DNA from: Cohaesibacter celericrescens
GTDB lineage: Bacteria; Pseudomonadota; Alphaproteobacteria; Rhizobiales; Cohaesibacteraceae
Length of the DNA: 64,000 nucleotides
Direction of reading: 5' to 3'
NCBI RefSeq assembly: GCF_002866925.1
Contig: NZ_PKUQ01000011.1
Location: 48,119 to 112,118 of the forward strand
Part shown: piece after piece, positions 34,867 through 43,576 of the stretch
Numbering within the stretch: the stretch's first letter is position 1
Layout: every line of letters begins with the position of its first letter
Notes under the pieces: model-generated
Told to the model about the DNA's origin: nothing
The model's database searches: none
Seen by the model: only the letters and a program-made list of their open reading frames with translations
Program-made: the position numbers and the translations under genes

Positions 34867-35895
34867 TCAATCGTCAGATAGACAGTCGCTCAGATGGCGC
34901 GCGTTGTCCGCGATCAAGTCGGGATAAAGAGACGGGCCAAGTGTCAAAGATTTTCCGATTGGGTCCAACTCTCCCAGTTTGGTGTTGGTTCCTTCGGTCA
35001 GGGCTGGCAGGATTGCTGCGGAGAACTGCGGTTCCGATAATAGGCAAGCGGCATCCAGGGCTTTCAGTTTGGTCCTGATTTCCTTGACGCGGGCTGCTCC
35101 CGGGGTGGTGCCGGGTTGCAGCATGATTGACCCAATCGCTTCTACGCCAAATCGATTTTCAAAATAGTGATAGGCATCATGAAATACGATAAACGGTTTG
35201 TCGGATTTCCCCGCAAGCTGTGTCTTTGCCTGCGCCATGACTTGCTGCACCGAGTCGATGAAGGTTTTTTCATTTTTAGTGTAAAGCTCGGTGTTGTCTG
35301 GATCCTGCGCGATGAGTGCATTTTTTATCGCGGACGCCAACAGGATGCCGTTTTGCGGGTCTAGCCAGATGTGATTGTCGATGTGGGCTTCATCATCGTG
35401 CCCAGCGTCGTGATCATGATCTTCATGAGCCTCGTGGCTTTTGTGGTCATCATGATCTTCATGAGTCTCATGGCCTTCGTGGTGATCATGCTCTTCATCA
35501 CCGTGGCTATGTTTTTCCCAGTTTTTCCCTTCGCGCAGGGGAAGGAGAGTCAAGCCTTTGGTTTGTATCAACTCAAGGGAATGCGCATCGCTTGCCAGAG
35601 TTTGAATCGGTTTCACCAACATGGGTTCTATGTCGGGACCAACCCAGATGACAAGATCTGCTGCTTGAAGTGTCTTGGCGTTTGAGGGGCGTAACGTGCT
35701 GGCGTGTGGAGATGCGGATTGCTCTATCAGTAAGTCCGGGGTGCCGACATTTAGCATAATGGCTGACGCGATCGAATGGATCGGCGCTATTGATGTGACA
35801 ACTTTGGGAGCGGCTCCCGCAATGCTGGTGCTGCCAAGTGCAGCAAGGGCAATCAGGCTAACGAGGAGGGTTGGCTTTCGGCTGTTTCTGACCAT
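34867..35895 (-). CDS. znuA: Zinc ABC transporter substrate-binding protein
   Basis: Periplasmic zinc-capture protein that would feed the ZnuBC permease. The 342 residues begin with a signal peptide (about 1-29). H40, H64 (SPHAST) and H175 (DNHIWLDP) are the likely zinc ligands. A loop at 129-175 is almost half His/Asp/Glu, built from 12-residue units, typical of Zn-specific cluster A-I proteins. At the DNA level, two 36-bp repeats (35415-35450 and 35451-35486) differ at 5 positions. No znuB or znuC is adjacent. A Zur-type box lies in its promoter. Confidence 0.95.
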   Translation of the reverse strand: MVRNSRKPTLLVSLIALAALGSTSIAGAAPKVVTSIAPIHSIASAIMLNVGTPDLLIEQSASPHASTLRPSNAKTLQAADLVIWVGPDIEPMLVKPIQTLASDAHSLELIQTKGLTLLPLREGKNWEKHSHGDEEHDHHEGHETHEDHDDHKSHEAHEDHDHDAGHDDEAHIDNHIWLDPQNGILLASAIKNALIAQDPDNTELYTKNEKTFIDSVQQVMAQAKTQLAGKSDKPFIVFHDAYHYFENRFGVEAIGSIMLQPGTTPGAARVKEIRTKLKALDAACLLSEPQFSAAILPALTEGTNTKLGELDPIGKSLTLGPSLYPDLIADNARHLSDCLSDD

Positions 35896-36213
35896 GAAGA
35901 CATCGCTTTATCTGTGTGTCTGACGACGTGAATAGGAGGCTATTTGCGTTGGAATAACCATTATTACGTTATGTTATAACATGTCAATTATCGACTCGTA
36001 AATGGGATGTCAAGCGTTTGACGGCCTCTTAGGAGTGCTGCGTAGTAATCCTGAAGGCAATACTCCTTAGACGAACGGCTGAATTTAGCCGAAAATCGAC
36101 GAAATCAGTCGAATTTCTGCTGAATTTTTGGATTTGTTAACTTTAAAACTTCAGGCTCACTGCAACTTACATGCGCTGAGGCGCGGCACAGTGCTATATA
36201 TGCGGGTGGAACC
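35896..36213. other. znuA-chemoreceptor divergent region (318 bp)
   Basis: No gene is supported. The znuA side has the promoter and Zur-type palindrome at 35960-35987. The rest is AT-rich, with an imperfect inverted repeat TTAGGAGT...ACTCCTTA around 36029-36068 and no clear promoter for the chemoreceptor. Confidence 0.55.
35960..35987 (-). promoter_or_regulatory. znuA promoter with Zur-type operator
   Basis: On the minus strand: TTGACA (35982-35987), a 16-bp spacer, then AATAAT (35960-35965). The perfect 12-bp palindrome ATGTTATAACAT (35971-35982) sits at the edge of the -35 box inside the spacer. Zur boxes of related bacteria are AT-rich palindromes of this GTTATAAC type, so zinc-bound Zur would block RNA polymerase. 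Confidence 0.75.
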
Positions 36214-37722
36214 ATGTTCAATTTTGCCAAATCAAGCAATAGGTCATTCAACGGATCTGATTTTGTAACGACAGATAAGAACCAACACTCAGATCAATTG
36301 ACAGTATCGTCTACGACGGGAGAAACCGTGTTAGAGCAGACGGTCATTGATGAGCAAGTTATTACAAAAGTGGTACATGATCTGGGAGGCCTAGGACAGG
36401 AGATGGCCGATGTCGCAGGTGAAATCGAGCAGTTGAACGGGGAAGCCGGTGCTTGTTTTCAGTCCCTCTCTCATTTGGTATCTGTCTCGACAGAAGTCCA
36501 GACTTCCAACCATGGGATTCTGCAAGCGGCGAGCCATTCCTTTGCTATTGCAGATCAAACTTCGCAAGACGTTGCCCATAGCCGAGATATGGTGGAGGAA
36601 ACCCTTGTTAAGGTGGCTGACCTGATGCAAGCCGTTTCAGGGATCAATAGCCAGTTGCAAGGATTGAAATCAGCTTTTTCGTCGGTGCGTGATGTTGCCA
36701 GTGCGATTGACGCTATTGCTCGGCAGACCAATCTTTTGGCGCTGAATGCGACCATTGAGGCGGCCCGAGCGGGTGATGCGGGTAAAGGTTTTGCCGTTGT
36801 TGCCGCTGAAGTGAAGCAGCTTGCATCCCAGACAAGCCAAGCGACTGAAACCATCGGATCTACTCTCACTGACTTGGACAATGAAGCGGAAGCCCTAATT
36901 AATTTGGGCGGTGAAGCACAAGTCTCGATGGCCGATGTTGAAACCAGTACATCCTCAATGCATGGCATCATTCAAGGGCTGGATCAGGCTTTTCAGACGA
37001 TCCGGGATTCTTCACAATCCATTGAGAGAAAAGTGACGGAAAACAGGTCTTCCATTACTGATCTTGTGACTGAAGTCGAGTCGGTGCACAAGGCATTTGA
37101 TGCGACCAATACAGGCCTGAGTAAAACCAGCAAACGTATGTTGGCAGCGGCAGCTGTCGCCGACCAGATGATCGCCAGCTCATCCGTTGCCGGGGTCGAA
37201 ACCGAGAATACATTTGCAATCAAAACCATCCAGCAGTTGGGTCAAGACATTGGTCAGGCTTTTGAAGAGGAAGTTCGATCGGGCCGGATCAGCGAGGGTG
37301 ACTTGTTCGATAGCACCTACACGCCCGTCCCCAATAGCAGTCCCGAGCAAGTCACAACTCCTTTTACTGCGATGACCGATCGTGTGATGCCAGAGTTTCA
37401 AGAAACGATCGTCGCAGAAAACGAGGCGATTGCCTTCATTGCTGCCGTTGACAAAAATGGGTATTTGCCGACTCACAACAAGGCTTTCTCAAAACCGCAA
37501 GGCCCTGATCCCGTTTGGAACGCTGCCAATTGTCGCAATCGCCGGATCTTTGACGATCGTGTCGGATTAGCGGCTGGCCGCAATACCAAGCCATTCGTGC
37601 TGCAGACCTATCGACGCGATATGGGCGGCGGAAAATTTGTTTTGATGAAGGATGTGTCCGCTCCCATCTATGTTAATGGTAAGCATTGGGGCGGCGTGCG
37701 TATGGGATATCGGGCCGATTAG
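36214..37722 (+). CDS. Soluble methyl-accepting chemoreceptor with C-terminal sensor
   Basis: A 502-residue cytoplasmic MCP without membrane helices. The signalling helix pair comes first, with its tip at about 160-205 ([35 protein letters not shown]). The sensory region is at the C-terminus (405-502). It starts [19 protein letters not shown], contains [10 protein letters not shown], and ends [20 protein letters not shown]. This Cache-like module is seen in alphaproteobacterial cytosolic receptors. There is no CheR/B pentapeptide. No che genes are nearby. A poor ribosome site precedes the ATG. Confidence 0.88.
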   Translation: MFNFAKSSNRSFNGSDFVTTDKNQHSDQLTVSSTTGETVLEQTVIDEQVITKVVHDLGGLGQEMADVAGEIEQLNGEAGACFQSLSHLVSVSTEVQTSNHGILQAASHSFAIADQTSQDVAHSRDMVEETLVKVADLMQAVSGINSQLQGLKSAFSSVRDVASAIDAIARQTNLLALNATIEAARAGDAGKGFAVVAAEVKQLASQTSQATETIGSTLTDLDNEAEALINLGGEAQVSMADVETSTSSMHGIIQGLDQAFQTIRDSSQSIERKVTENRSSITDLVTEVESVHKAFDATNTGLSKTSKRMLAAAAVADQMIASSSVAGVETENTFAIKTIQQLGQDIGQAFEEEVRSGRISEGDLFDSTYTPVPNSSPEQVTTPFTAMTDRVMPEFQETIVAENEAIAFIAAVDKNGYLPTHNKAFSKPQGPDPVWNAANCRNRRIFDDRVGLAAGRNTKPFVLQTYRRDMGGGKFVLMKDVSAPIYVNGKHWGGVRMGYRAD

Positions 37723-37785
37723 AGCAGCACCATAGAGGCAATTGTTATCAGCGGTCCAATTGCCATCAATGGTTCGTGCAAGCAG

Positions 37786-39039
37786 CTATTGCCGTGGTTG
37801 AGGCAATGTATTGATTGTCTCTGACACGTCGGTTTGAGGTAGTATAATCGGCTGCTTTTTTTGACCGAATGGATTTGGGATCGCCGAGGTTAACTTGGAG
37901 AAAAAGCCGCCAGATGGCGCTTCAGTTTCAGGTTCTGCCAAGGCAATAGATGCTGAGGGAGCAGACTGTGCGGCTATGCCAGAAACCGGCAGCGCGGCTT
38001 GTGAGGCAGCTGTCGGTGCCGGATTACCCTTGATTAAACCGGCCAGAAAACCGTCGGGATTTTTGCCCTCAGATATTTTCTGTTTGCGTTCCAGCAGTTC
38101 CAGTTGTGATTCGACCATGGCATCAGCCGTTTCAACTTCTTTTTCCTGAACTTTTTGCTCCAGTTTGAGTGCGGCTTGCTGGAACCGTATATTTTCTTTC
38201 TGCCGCAGTGTTTTGAGCGATGCCAAAAGGCTGGGCTCTACCGTATAGTCGGGGCAGGGGCCCGTTGCATCGAAGTGACTTGCACCTTGTGGGTCGAAAA
38301 TATAAGTCCGGTTACAAACTTCCACTTTGGGTGGTTTGTGTGTGATCTGAAAATGGTCATAGCCGTTTTTCAGATTTTGCCAGAAAGCAAAATGTTCGCT
38401 ATTGCGATTGCGGGCCATATTTTCCGGCGTCATCCGGAACGGAAAGGCATGGACCTTGAAAGAGCGCTGGCCGCCGGAAAATGCTTCCCGACCAAGCGAA
38501 TAGATCTCTGCAATTGGTGCATCTTCCATCGCATAACAGCCTCGGGATGAGCAGGACCCATGCACCATCAAATGCTTGCCTGTACGGCCGTAGGAACGGT
38601 CAAATTTGTTGGGATATCCCAGATTGAAGGAAAGATAATAGCTCGATTGCGGGTTCATCTGGCCGCGCGTGATGGCGTAAAAGCCTTCGGGCGCCTGACG
38701 ATCCCCTTCTCTTTTCTTGGGGCCGATTTCGCCAGAATAGGCACAGATCGGATAGGTTTTGAGCAGCGCATAGGTGCCGTCTTTGCGTTCCTTCCAAGCT
38801 TCCAATACCGCTTCTTCCTTGAAAATGCGGATGTAGATCGGAGCCTTCTCTGTGGAACCGATCTTGCGGATCTTGTCTTTGATCTTGGCAGGGATAGGCT
38901 GCAAATGCTTGCCGTCTTCAAGCATGCCGGGGTTGCAGGCGGTAAGCGCGATGCTTGCCACGGTCAAAGCCAGAAGGGGGCCTAATCGGTTCATTTGCTT
39001 GATGTTGCCTGTTCGCACGCTGACGTCTGCCTTACTCAT
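37786..39039 (-). CDS. L,D-transpeptidase-like (YkuD-type) lipoprotein
   Basis: Envelope protein that likely cross-links peptidoglycan or tethers proteins to it. It starts at 39039 with AAAGGG upstream (417 residues). The alternative ATG at 38994 would start the lipoprotein signal more cleanly. Lipobox LTAC with C35. The catalytic domain at about 65-215 has H160 and C168 in MVHGSCSSRGCYAM, the family's HxxxSxGC motif. A long C-terminal region (about 290-417) is coiled-coil then Ala/Pro/Ser-rich. It lacks LysM. Convergent with the chemoreceptor. Confidence 0.88.
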   Translation of the reverse strand: MSKADVSVRTGNIKQMNRLGPLLALTVASIALTACNPGMLEDGKHLQPIPAKIKDKIRKIGSTEKAPIYIRIFKEEAVLEAWKERKDGTYALLKTYPICAYSGEIGPKKREGDRQAPEGFYAITRGQMNPQSSYYLSFNLGYPNKFDRSYGRTGKHLMVHGSCSSRGCYAMEDAPIAEIYSLGREAFSGGQRSFKVHAFPFRMTPENMARNRNSEHFAFWQNLKNGYDHFQITHKPPKVEVCNRTYIFDPQGASHFDATGPCPDYTVEPSLLASLKTLRQKENIRFQQAALKLEQKVQEKEVETADAMVESQLELLERKQKISEGKNPDGFLAGLIKGNPAPTAASQAALPVSGIAAQSAPSASIALAEPETEAPSGGFFSKLTSAIPNPFGQKKQPIILPQTDVSETINTLPQPRQ

Positions 39040-39288
39040 TCAAACCCTTTGATCATCAATCAGTAACCAAGACTTGTTGACAGTCGGTTACCAAACGGCT
39101 TTGGGACCATGATTCATAGATATGCGAGATGATGCGGCAAGAATAGGGCTGATAGCGTCGATCAAGTAAAATTGACCATTAACACACGACAATTGCAGAA
39201 TTGATATTTGGATTTTGGAAGAGGCTGGTTTGCTCCAAGCGGCGGGGCTCCGCCACCTGGGTTGTTGTTCTATCTGTTTTGCGGAAGG

Positions 39289-40242
39289 CTATATCTTGGA
39301 CCCGATGGCGAGGAATTTGGCGCGGCGCTGCTGACGAATCTCTTGCGCACTCATGCCATCAAACTCGGCCAAACAGTCTGCAATCATATTGCCGGTGCGC
39401 TCGAGCACGGTTTTTGCCGAGCGATGAGCTCCGCCGACAGGCTCGGAGATGATTTTGTCGATGATCTTGAATGCCATCAAATCCTGCGCGGTAATTTTCA
39501 TGCTTGTTGCTGCATCCTGTGCGCGGGTGGAATCGCGCCAAAGGATGGACGCTGCCCCTTCAGGGGAAATCACACTATAGATGGAGTGCTCAAGCATCAG
39601 CACCCGATTGGTTGCGGCGATGGCAATCGCGCCCCCAGATCCACCTTCACCAATGATGGTCGCTACATTTGGCGTTCCCATGGCAAGGCATGCATCGGTG
39701 GAGCGCGCTATCGCCTCAGCCTGTCCGCGCTCTTCAGCGCCGATGCCGGGATAAGCGCCTGCTGTATCAACAAAGGTGATCAACGGCATATTGAAACGCT
39801 CGGCAAGTTCCATGATGCGGACCGCTTTGCGATAGCCTTCGGGACGCGCCATGCCAAAATTGTGCTTGAGACGGCTTTCGGTGTCGTTGCCTTTTTCTTG
39901 GCCAATAACAGCGACCGGTTTGCCGCGGAATCGGCCAAATCCAGCTTGGATGGCTTCGTCTTCTGCAAATTTGCGATCCCCTGCAAGGGGCGTAAATTCT
40001 TCGATCAATGCATTGATATAGTCAAAAAAGTGAGGCCGGTCCGGGTGACGAGCGACTTGTGTTTTATGCCATGGTGTCAGATTGGCATAGAGATCTTTCA
40101 TTGCAGAGTCGGCTTTGGTCTGCAGACGGGAGATTTCGTCGGCTACATCGACGGCCTCACCTTTTTCCTGCATCGAGAGCAATTCTTGAACTTTGCCTTC
40201 GAGGTCAGCGACAGGTTTTTCAAATTCCAGATAACTATGCAT
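39289..40242 (-). CDS. accA: Acetyl-CoA carboxylase carboxyltransferase, alpha subunit
   Basis: Part of the carboxyltransferase that makes malonyl-CoA for fatty acid synthesis. I use the ATG at 40242 (MHSYLEFEKPVADLEGK, 317 residues), the normal N-terminus. Seen: RGKPVAVIGQEKG, ARPEGYRKA, FVDTAGAYPGIGAEERGQ, IIGEGGSGGAIAI and LEHSIYSVISPEGAASILW, all standard for AccA. It is 155 bases downstream of xerD on the same strand, the usual order. Confidence 0.97.
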   Translation of the reverse strand: MHSYLEFEKPVADLEGKVQELLSMQEKGEAVDVADEISRLQTKADSAMKDLYANLTPWHKTQVARHPDRPHFFDYINALIEEFTPLAGDRKFAEDEAIQAGFGRFRGKPVAVIGQEKGNDTESRLKHNFGMARPEGYRKAVRIMELAERFNMPLITFVDTAGAYPGIGAEERGQAEAIARSTDACLAMGTPNVATIIGEGGSGGAIAIAATNRVLMLEHSIYSVISPEGAASILWRDSTRAQDAATSMKITAQDLMAFKIIDKIISEPVGGAHRSAKTVLERTGNMIADCLAEFDGMSAQEIRQQRRAKFLAIGSKI

Positions 40243-40397
40243 AAGCGGTCTGATCCAAGTTGTGGTTCTTTTTAGCACTTTTTCGAGCCGGCGGCACGTT
40301 GAACTTTTGTGGCTCTTGTGTCAAGCAACGGGCGGCTGGTGTTTCAAGTTTGCTACCTAATCCAAAGCCTAAAGCAAAGGCGTTGTGTTGTTTTAAG

Positions 40398-41384
40398 TCA
40401 GTTGGTCTTTTTGTGTTTATTGGTCTCGAACTGGGCAGAAAGAGGATGGTGCTGTTCAACCAGTTCAATCAGGCGTTCGTCAAGTATATGGGTATAGATT
40501 TGCGTGGTTGAAATATCACTATGCCCTAATAATTTTTGAACAGCGCGCAGATTGGCCCCATTTTGCAGCAAATGGCTGGCAAATGCGTGCCGTAGCACAT
40601 GCGGTGAAATTGCTGTGGCGTCCAATCCGACATCATCGGCAAGAGCCTTGAGTTCCCGCGCGAAAGCCTGACGCGTATAATGCCCGGATTCTCCGAATGA
40701 GGGGAATAGCCATTGACGCGCGGCTGTTACACCTTTGGTTCTGGTAACCATATCGGTTGATGTCAGCATCGCTCGATAGTCCTGCATGGCCTGTTTTGCC
40801 CGGTCTGACAGAGGAACCAGCCTTTCCTTGCTGCCTTTGCCAATGACACTCAGAAACTGACCGTCTTGATGGGCGGCGGATGCAGGCAAACTGACAAGTT
40901 CGGATACGCGCAGGCCCGTGGCGTAGAGCAATTCGAGCAGCACATACAGGCGCATTGCACGGATTTGCCGTTTGGGTGTGGGACCGTCAAGCGACGCATT
41001 AAAACGGGCCGCTTCGATCAGGCGGTCGACTTCTTGTTCGGTTAGGACTTTGGGCAAGGGGCGATTGCGTTTAGGGGCCTTGAGCGTGGTGGAGGGGTCT
41101 TCTGACCGATAGCCATCACTATAAAGGAAGCGAAACAGCTGACGGATGGAAGAAATCTTGCGGGCGATGGTTGATGCCGCCAGATCGCGTTCAGCCAATT
41201 CTGCCAAATAGGTGCGTAAATCATCCGCGATGCAGGTTTCAAACCGGACCTGTTGGGCTGACAGACTGTCCTCCAGATCGTCAAGGTCGCGCCGATAGGC
41301 ATCCAAAGTATTACCGGAAGCGCCTTTTTCGGCGCTTAGGGAATCGAGGAAAAGATGGAGGGCCTGTTGATTGCTAAGTGGCAC
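40398..41384 (-). CDS. xerD: Tyrosine recombinase XerD
   Basis: Site-specific recombinase that resolves chromosome dimers at dif with XerC and FtsK. The 328 residues have the N-terminal SAM-like domain (about 5-90) and the catalytic domain with every active residue: R159 (TGLRVSEL), K183 (IGKGSKER), H262 and R265 (HVLRHAFA), H288 (LLGHSD) and Y297 (TQIYTH). The small helical protein gene lies 42 bases upstream. Confidence 0.95.
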   Translation of the reverse strand: MPLSNQQALHLFLDSLSAEKGASGNTLDAYRRDLDDLEDSLSAQQVRFETCIADDLRTYLAELAERDLAASTIARKISSIRQLFRFLYSDGYRSEDPSTTLKAPKRNRPLPKVLTEQEVDRLIEAARFNASLDGPTPKRQIRAMRLYVLLELLYATGLRVSELVSLPASAAHQDGQFLSVIGKGSKERLVPLSDRAKQAMQDYRAMLTSTDMVTRTKGVTAARQWLFPSFGESGHYTRQAFARELKALADDVGLDATAISPHVLRHAFASHLLQNGANLRAVQKLLGHSDISTTQIYTHILDERLIELVEQHHPLSAQFETNKHKKTN

Positions 41385-41425
41385 GTGTCCCTCACTTGCA
41401 GCCCTGCTGAGGGCTTTTGATCAGG

Positions 41426-41566
41426 TTATTTGAGATCTTTGGCAGGAACGCGAATGACTGTTTCGCGTTGGGTTGGCTCAACAAAATTGGCCAAGGCAAA
41501 AATTCCACCTGCAATCAGACCAGCCAAAACAAGGAGAAAGACTAGGGCTTTGATCAGACTAAGCAT
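41426..41566 (-). CDS. 46-residue small membrane protein upstream of xerD
   Basis: A short gene read on the minus strand: one hydrophobic helix (LIKALVFLLVLAGLIAGGIF) followed by a polar tail with NFVEPTQRETVIRVPAKDLK. The start at 41566 has GGGATC upstream, and the frame ends 42 bases before xerD, so it is probably co-transcribed. Comparable tiny proteins stand in this place in other Hyphomicrobiales genomes as I recall, which argues that it is real. No function is known. It could act in the envelope or in XerD regulation, but that is speculation. Confidence 0.6.
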   Translation of the reverse strand: MLSLIKALVFLLVLAGLIAGGIFALANFVEPTQRETVIRVPAKDLK

Positions 41567-41701
41567 ATATAGATCCCATTAGAAAACTCGGATTACATGA
41601 AAGGCAACCTAGCATCCTTTGAATGAGGTTGTCAGTTTTTTGCCGAAATTATAAAAGAATTTTCCAACTAATTCGCCCTATCAAATCTGCAATTGGGGAC
41701 G

Positions 41702-41767
41702 GGTTTGGTCCATTTGAGGTCAAAATGCATTGCTGGCTTGACAGTTTGGTCTCAAATGGATCAAACC
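41702..41767. repeat. Two 21-bp elements forming a long inverted repeat before aroK
   Basis: Copies at 41704-41724 and 41745-41765 both begin TTTGGTC and end TCAAA and are 41 bp apart. Arms 41702-41718 and 41751-41767 are also inverted repeats of each other, 16 of 17 positions, the mismatch being a G-U pair in RNA. A TTGACA is between them at 41738-41743. The repeat ends 30 bases before the aroK start. Confidence 0.7.
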
Positions 41768-41797
41768 ATGAGCGATATATTAGTGACAAGGACGCAT

Positions 41798-42382
41798 ATG
41801 GCGGTTTCAAAAAACAGTGAATGCGGCGCGCGTGAAACGCGGCTGGTTGAAGCACTGAACGGACGTCCGATTGTTTTGATCGGACTGATGGGGGCTGGTA
41901 AAACAACAGTCGGACGGCGTCTGGCCAATCGTCTTGCTATTCCCTTTCGCGATGCTGACCATGAGATCGAGGCCGCTGCCAATATGTCGGTGGCGGAAAT
42001 ATTTTCTCAACATGGTGAAACGCATTTCCGCGACGGTGAGAAAAAAGTGATTGCGCGGCTTCTGGATAAAGGCAATCAGGTGCTGGCCACAGGCGGTGGT
42101 GCGTGGATGAATGCTGAAACGCGAGACTTGATCGGTGGCAAAGGCATTTCCATTTGGTTGAAAGCCGAGTTTGATATTCTTATGGCGCGGGTTCGGCGCC
42201 GGTCGCACAGACCATTGTTGCGAGATCCCGATCCGGAAGGCGTGATGCGGCGTCTGATCGACGAGCGTTACCCAGTTTATGCTCTCTCTGATATCACTGT
42301 CATGTCTGTGGATTTGCCGCATGAAAGCATTGTTACGTCGGTTGTTGAAGCGCTGGAAACACATTTGAATGTTTCTGAATAG
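41798..42382 (+). CDS. aroK: Shikimate kinase
   Basis: Phosphorylates shikimate at the 3-hydroxyl, using ATP, in chorismate synthesis. I use the ATG at 41798 (AAGGA seven bases upstream, 194 residues), not the ATGs at 41693 or 41768, which fall in or at the edge of the repeat. Seen: Walker A GLMGAGKTT at 29-37, the shikimate-binding FRDADHEIE, the GGGAW motif and the lid region RSHRPLLRDP. Followed by aroB, 57 bases downstream. Confidence 0.95.
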   Translation: MAVSKNSECGARETRLVEALNGRPIVLIGLMGAGKTTVGRRLANRLAIPFRDADHEIEAAANMSVAEIFSQHGETHFRDGEKKVIARLLDKGNQVLATGGGAWMNAETRDLIGGKGISIWLKAEFDILMARVRRRSHRPLLRDPDPEGVMRRLIDERYPVYALSDITVMSVDLPHESIVTSVVEALETHLNVSE

Positions 42383-42439
42383 GCGGTGACACTGGCCATC
42401 GTTGATATCAAGTGACACCAAAATAGGGACGAAAGGGCA

Positions 42440-43576
42440 ATGGAAGCCAGCAAAAAAGACTTGACCGAGACTGCGCGCCAAGTGCGGGTCGAGCTTGGGG
42501 ACCGCAGCTACGATATTGTCATTGGTCGCTCTGTTCTTGGATCTTTGGGGACTCGTTTCACGAGCCTCTTTCCTGGTTCCAGAGCGGTGATTATCACGGA
42601 TTGCACGGTTGCGGGATTTCATCTTGAAGCGGCGGAGGCTTCTTTGCGTGCGCAGGGCATTATTCCATCCGTGGTCGTTATGGAGCCCGGTGAAAAAACC
42701 AAAAGCTACAAGGGCTTGATTGAAGCTTGCGACGGCGTGCTTGATACGCGCTTGGAGCGCGGTGATCTGGTCGTGGCTTTGGGCGGTGGTGTGATTGGTG
42801 ACTTGGCAGGATTCGTTGCTGGGATTATCAGGCGCGGTATGCGGTTTATTCAAGTTCCTACCACACTGTTGGCGCAAGTGGATTCGTCCGTTGGAGGGAA
42901 GACCGGAATCAACAGTGCCCACGGTAAAAATCTTATTGGCTTGTTTAATCAACCCCATCTGGTGTTGGCAGATACAGCCGTGCTGGACACGTTAACACCA
43001 CGCGACTTTCGAGCGGGTTATGCCGAGGTTGCCAAATATGGCTTGATCAATCAGCCTGATTTTTTTGAATGGCTGGAGACTAACTGGCAAGGCATCTTTG
43101 ATGGCGGCCCCGAAAGGGAAGAGGCGATTGCGCGCTCCTGTCAGGCCAAGGCTGATGTGGTTGCAGCTGATGAAAAAGAGGCCAATCAACGTGCTTTGCT
43201 CAATTTGGGGCATACCTTCGGCCACGCGCTCGAGGGCATGGCCGAATATGATTCCGAGCGCATCGTGCATGGGGAAGGTGTTGCCATTGGTATGGTGCTC
43301 GCCCATGAATTTTCGGCTCAGCTTGGTCTTTGTGATCCTGCTATAACAGATCGCGTGGTCGCTCACTTGCAAACCGTGGGGTTGCCTACCCATATAGGGG
43401 CTATCCCGGGCCAATTGCCGAAGGTCGATTTGTTGATGGATTATATTGCCCAAGACAAGAAAGTGTCTCGCGGCGCTCTCACCTTCATCCTAACGCGTGG
43501 ATTGGGGCAATCCTTTGTTGAAAAGGATGTTGACCCGTCCGTTTTGCGTGCGTTCCTTGAGGAGAAATTGAACTGA
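42440..43576 (+). CDS. aroB: 3-dehydroquinate synthase
   Basis: Converts DAHP to 3-dehydroquinate with NAD and a metal. The 378 residues include the NAD loop GGGVIGDLAGF, the substrate/metal region with the ETNWQ stretch and E---H (GHTFGHALEG), and MVLAHEFS. The ATG at 42440 has GAAAGGG upstream. Its stop shares a base with the next gene (TGATG), indicating an operon of aroK, aroB and the CorC-like gene. Confidence 0.96.
   Translation: MEASKKDLTETARQVRVELGDRSYDIVIGRSVLGSLGTRFTSLFPGSRAVIITDCTVAGFHLEAAEASLRAQGIIPSVVVMEPGEKTKSYKGLIEACDGVLDTRLERGDLVVALGGGVIGDLAGFVAGIIRRGMRFIQVPTTLLAQVDSSVGGKTGINSAHGKNLIGLFNQPHLVLADTAVLDTLTPRDFRAGYAEVAKYGLINQPDFFEWLETNWQGIFDGGPEREEAIARSCQAKADVVAADEKEANQRALLNLGHTFGHALEGMAEYDSERIVHGEGVAIGMVLAHEFSAQLGLCDPAITDRVVAHLQTVGLPTHIGAIPGQLPKVDLLMDYIAQDKKVSRGALTFILTRGLGQSFVEKDVDPSVLRAFLEEKLN

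Noticed and set aside
39208..40275. 355-codon plus frame opposite accA
   Set aside because: It is a shadow of accA, which has all family motifs. The Cys-rich, low-pattern translation matches no family.
41807..42958. 383-codon minus frame opposite aroK/aroB
   Set aside because: It crosses two secure genes on the other strand and shows no domain.
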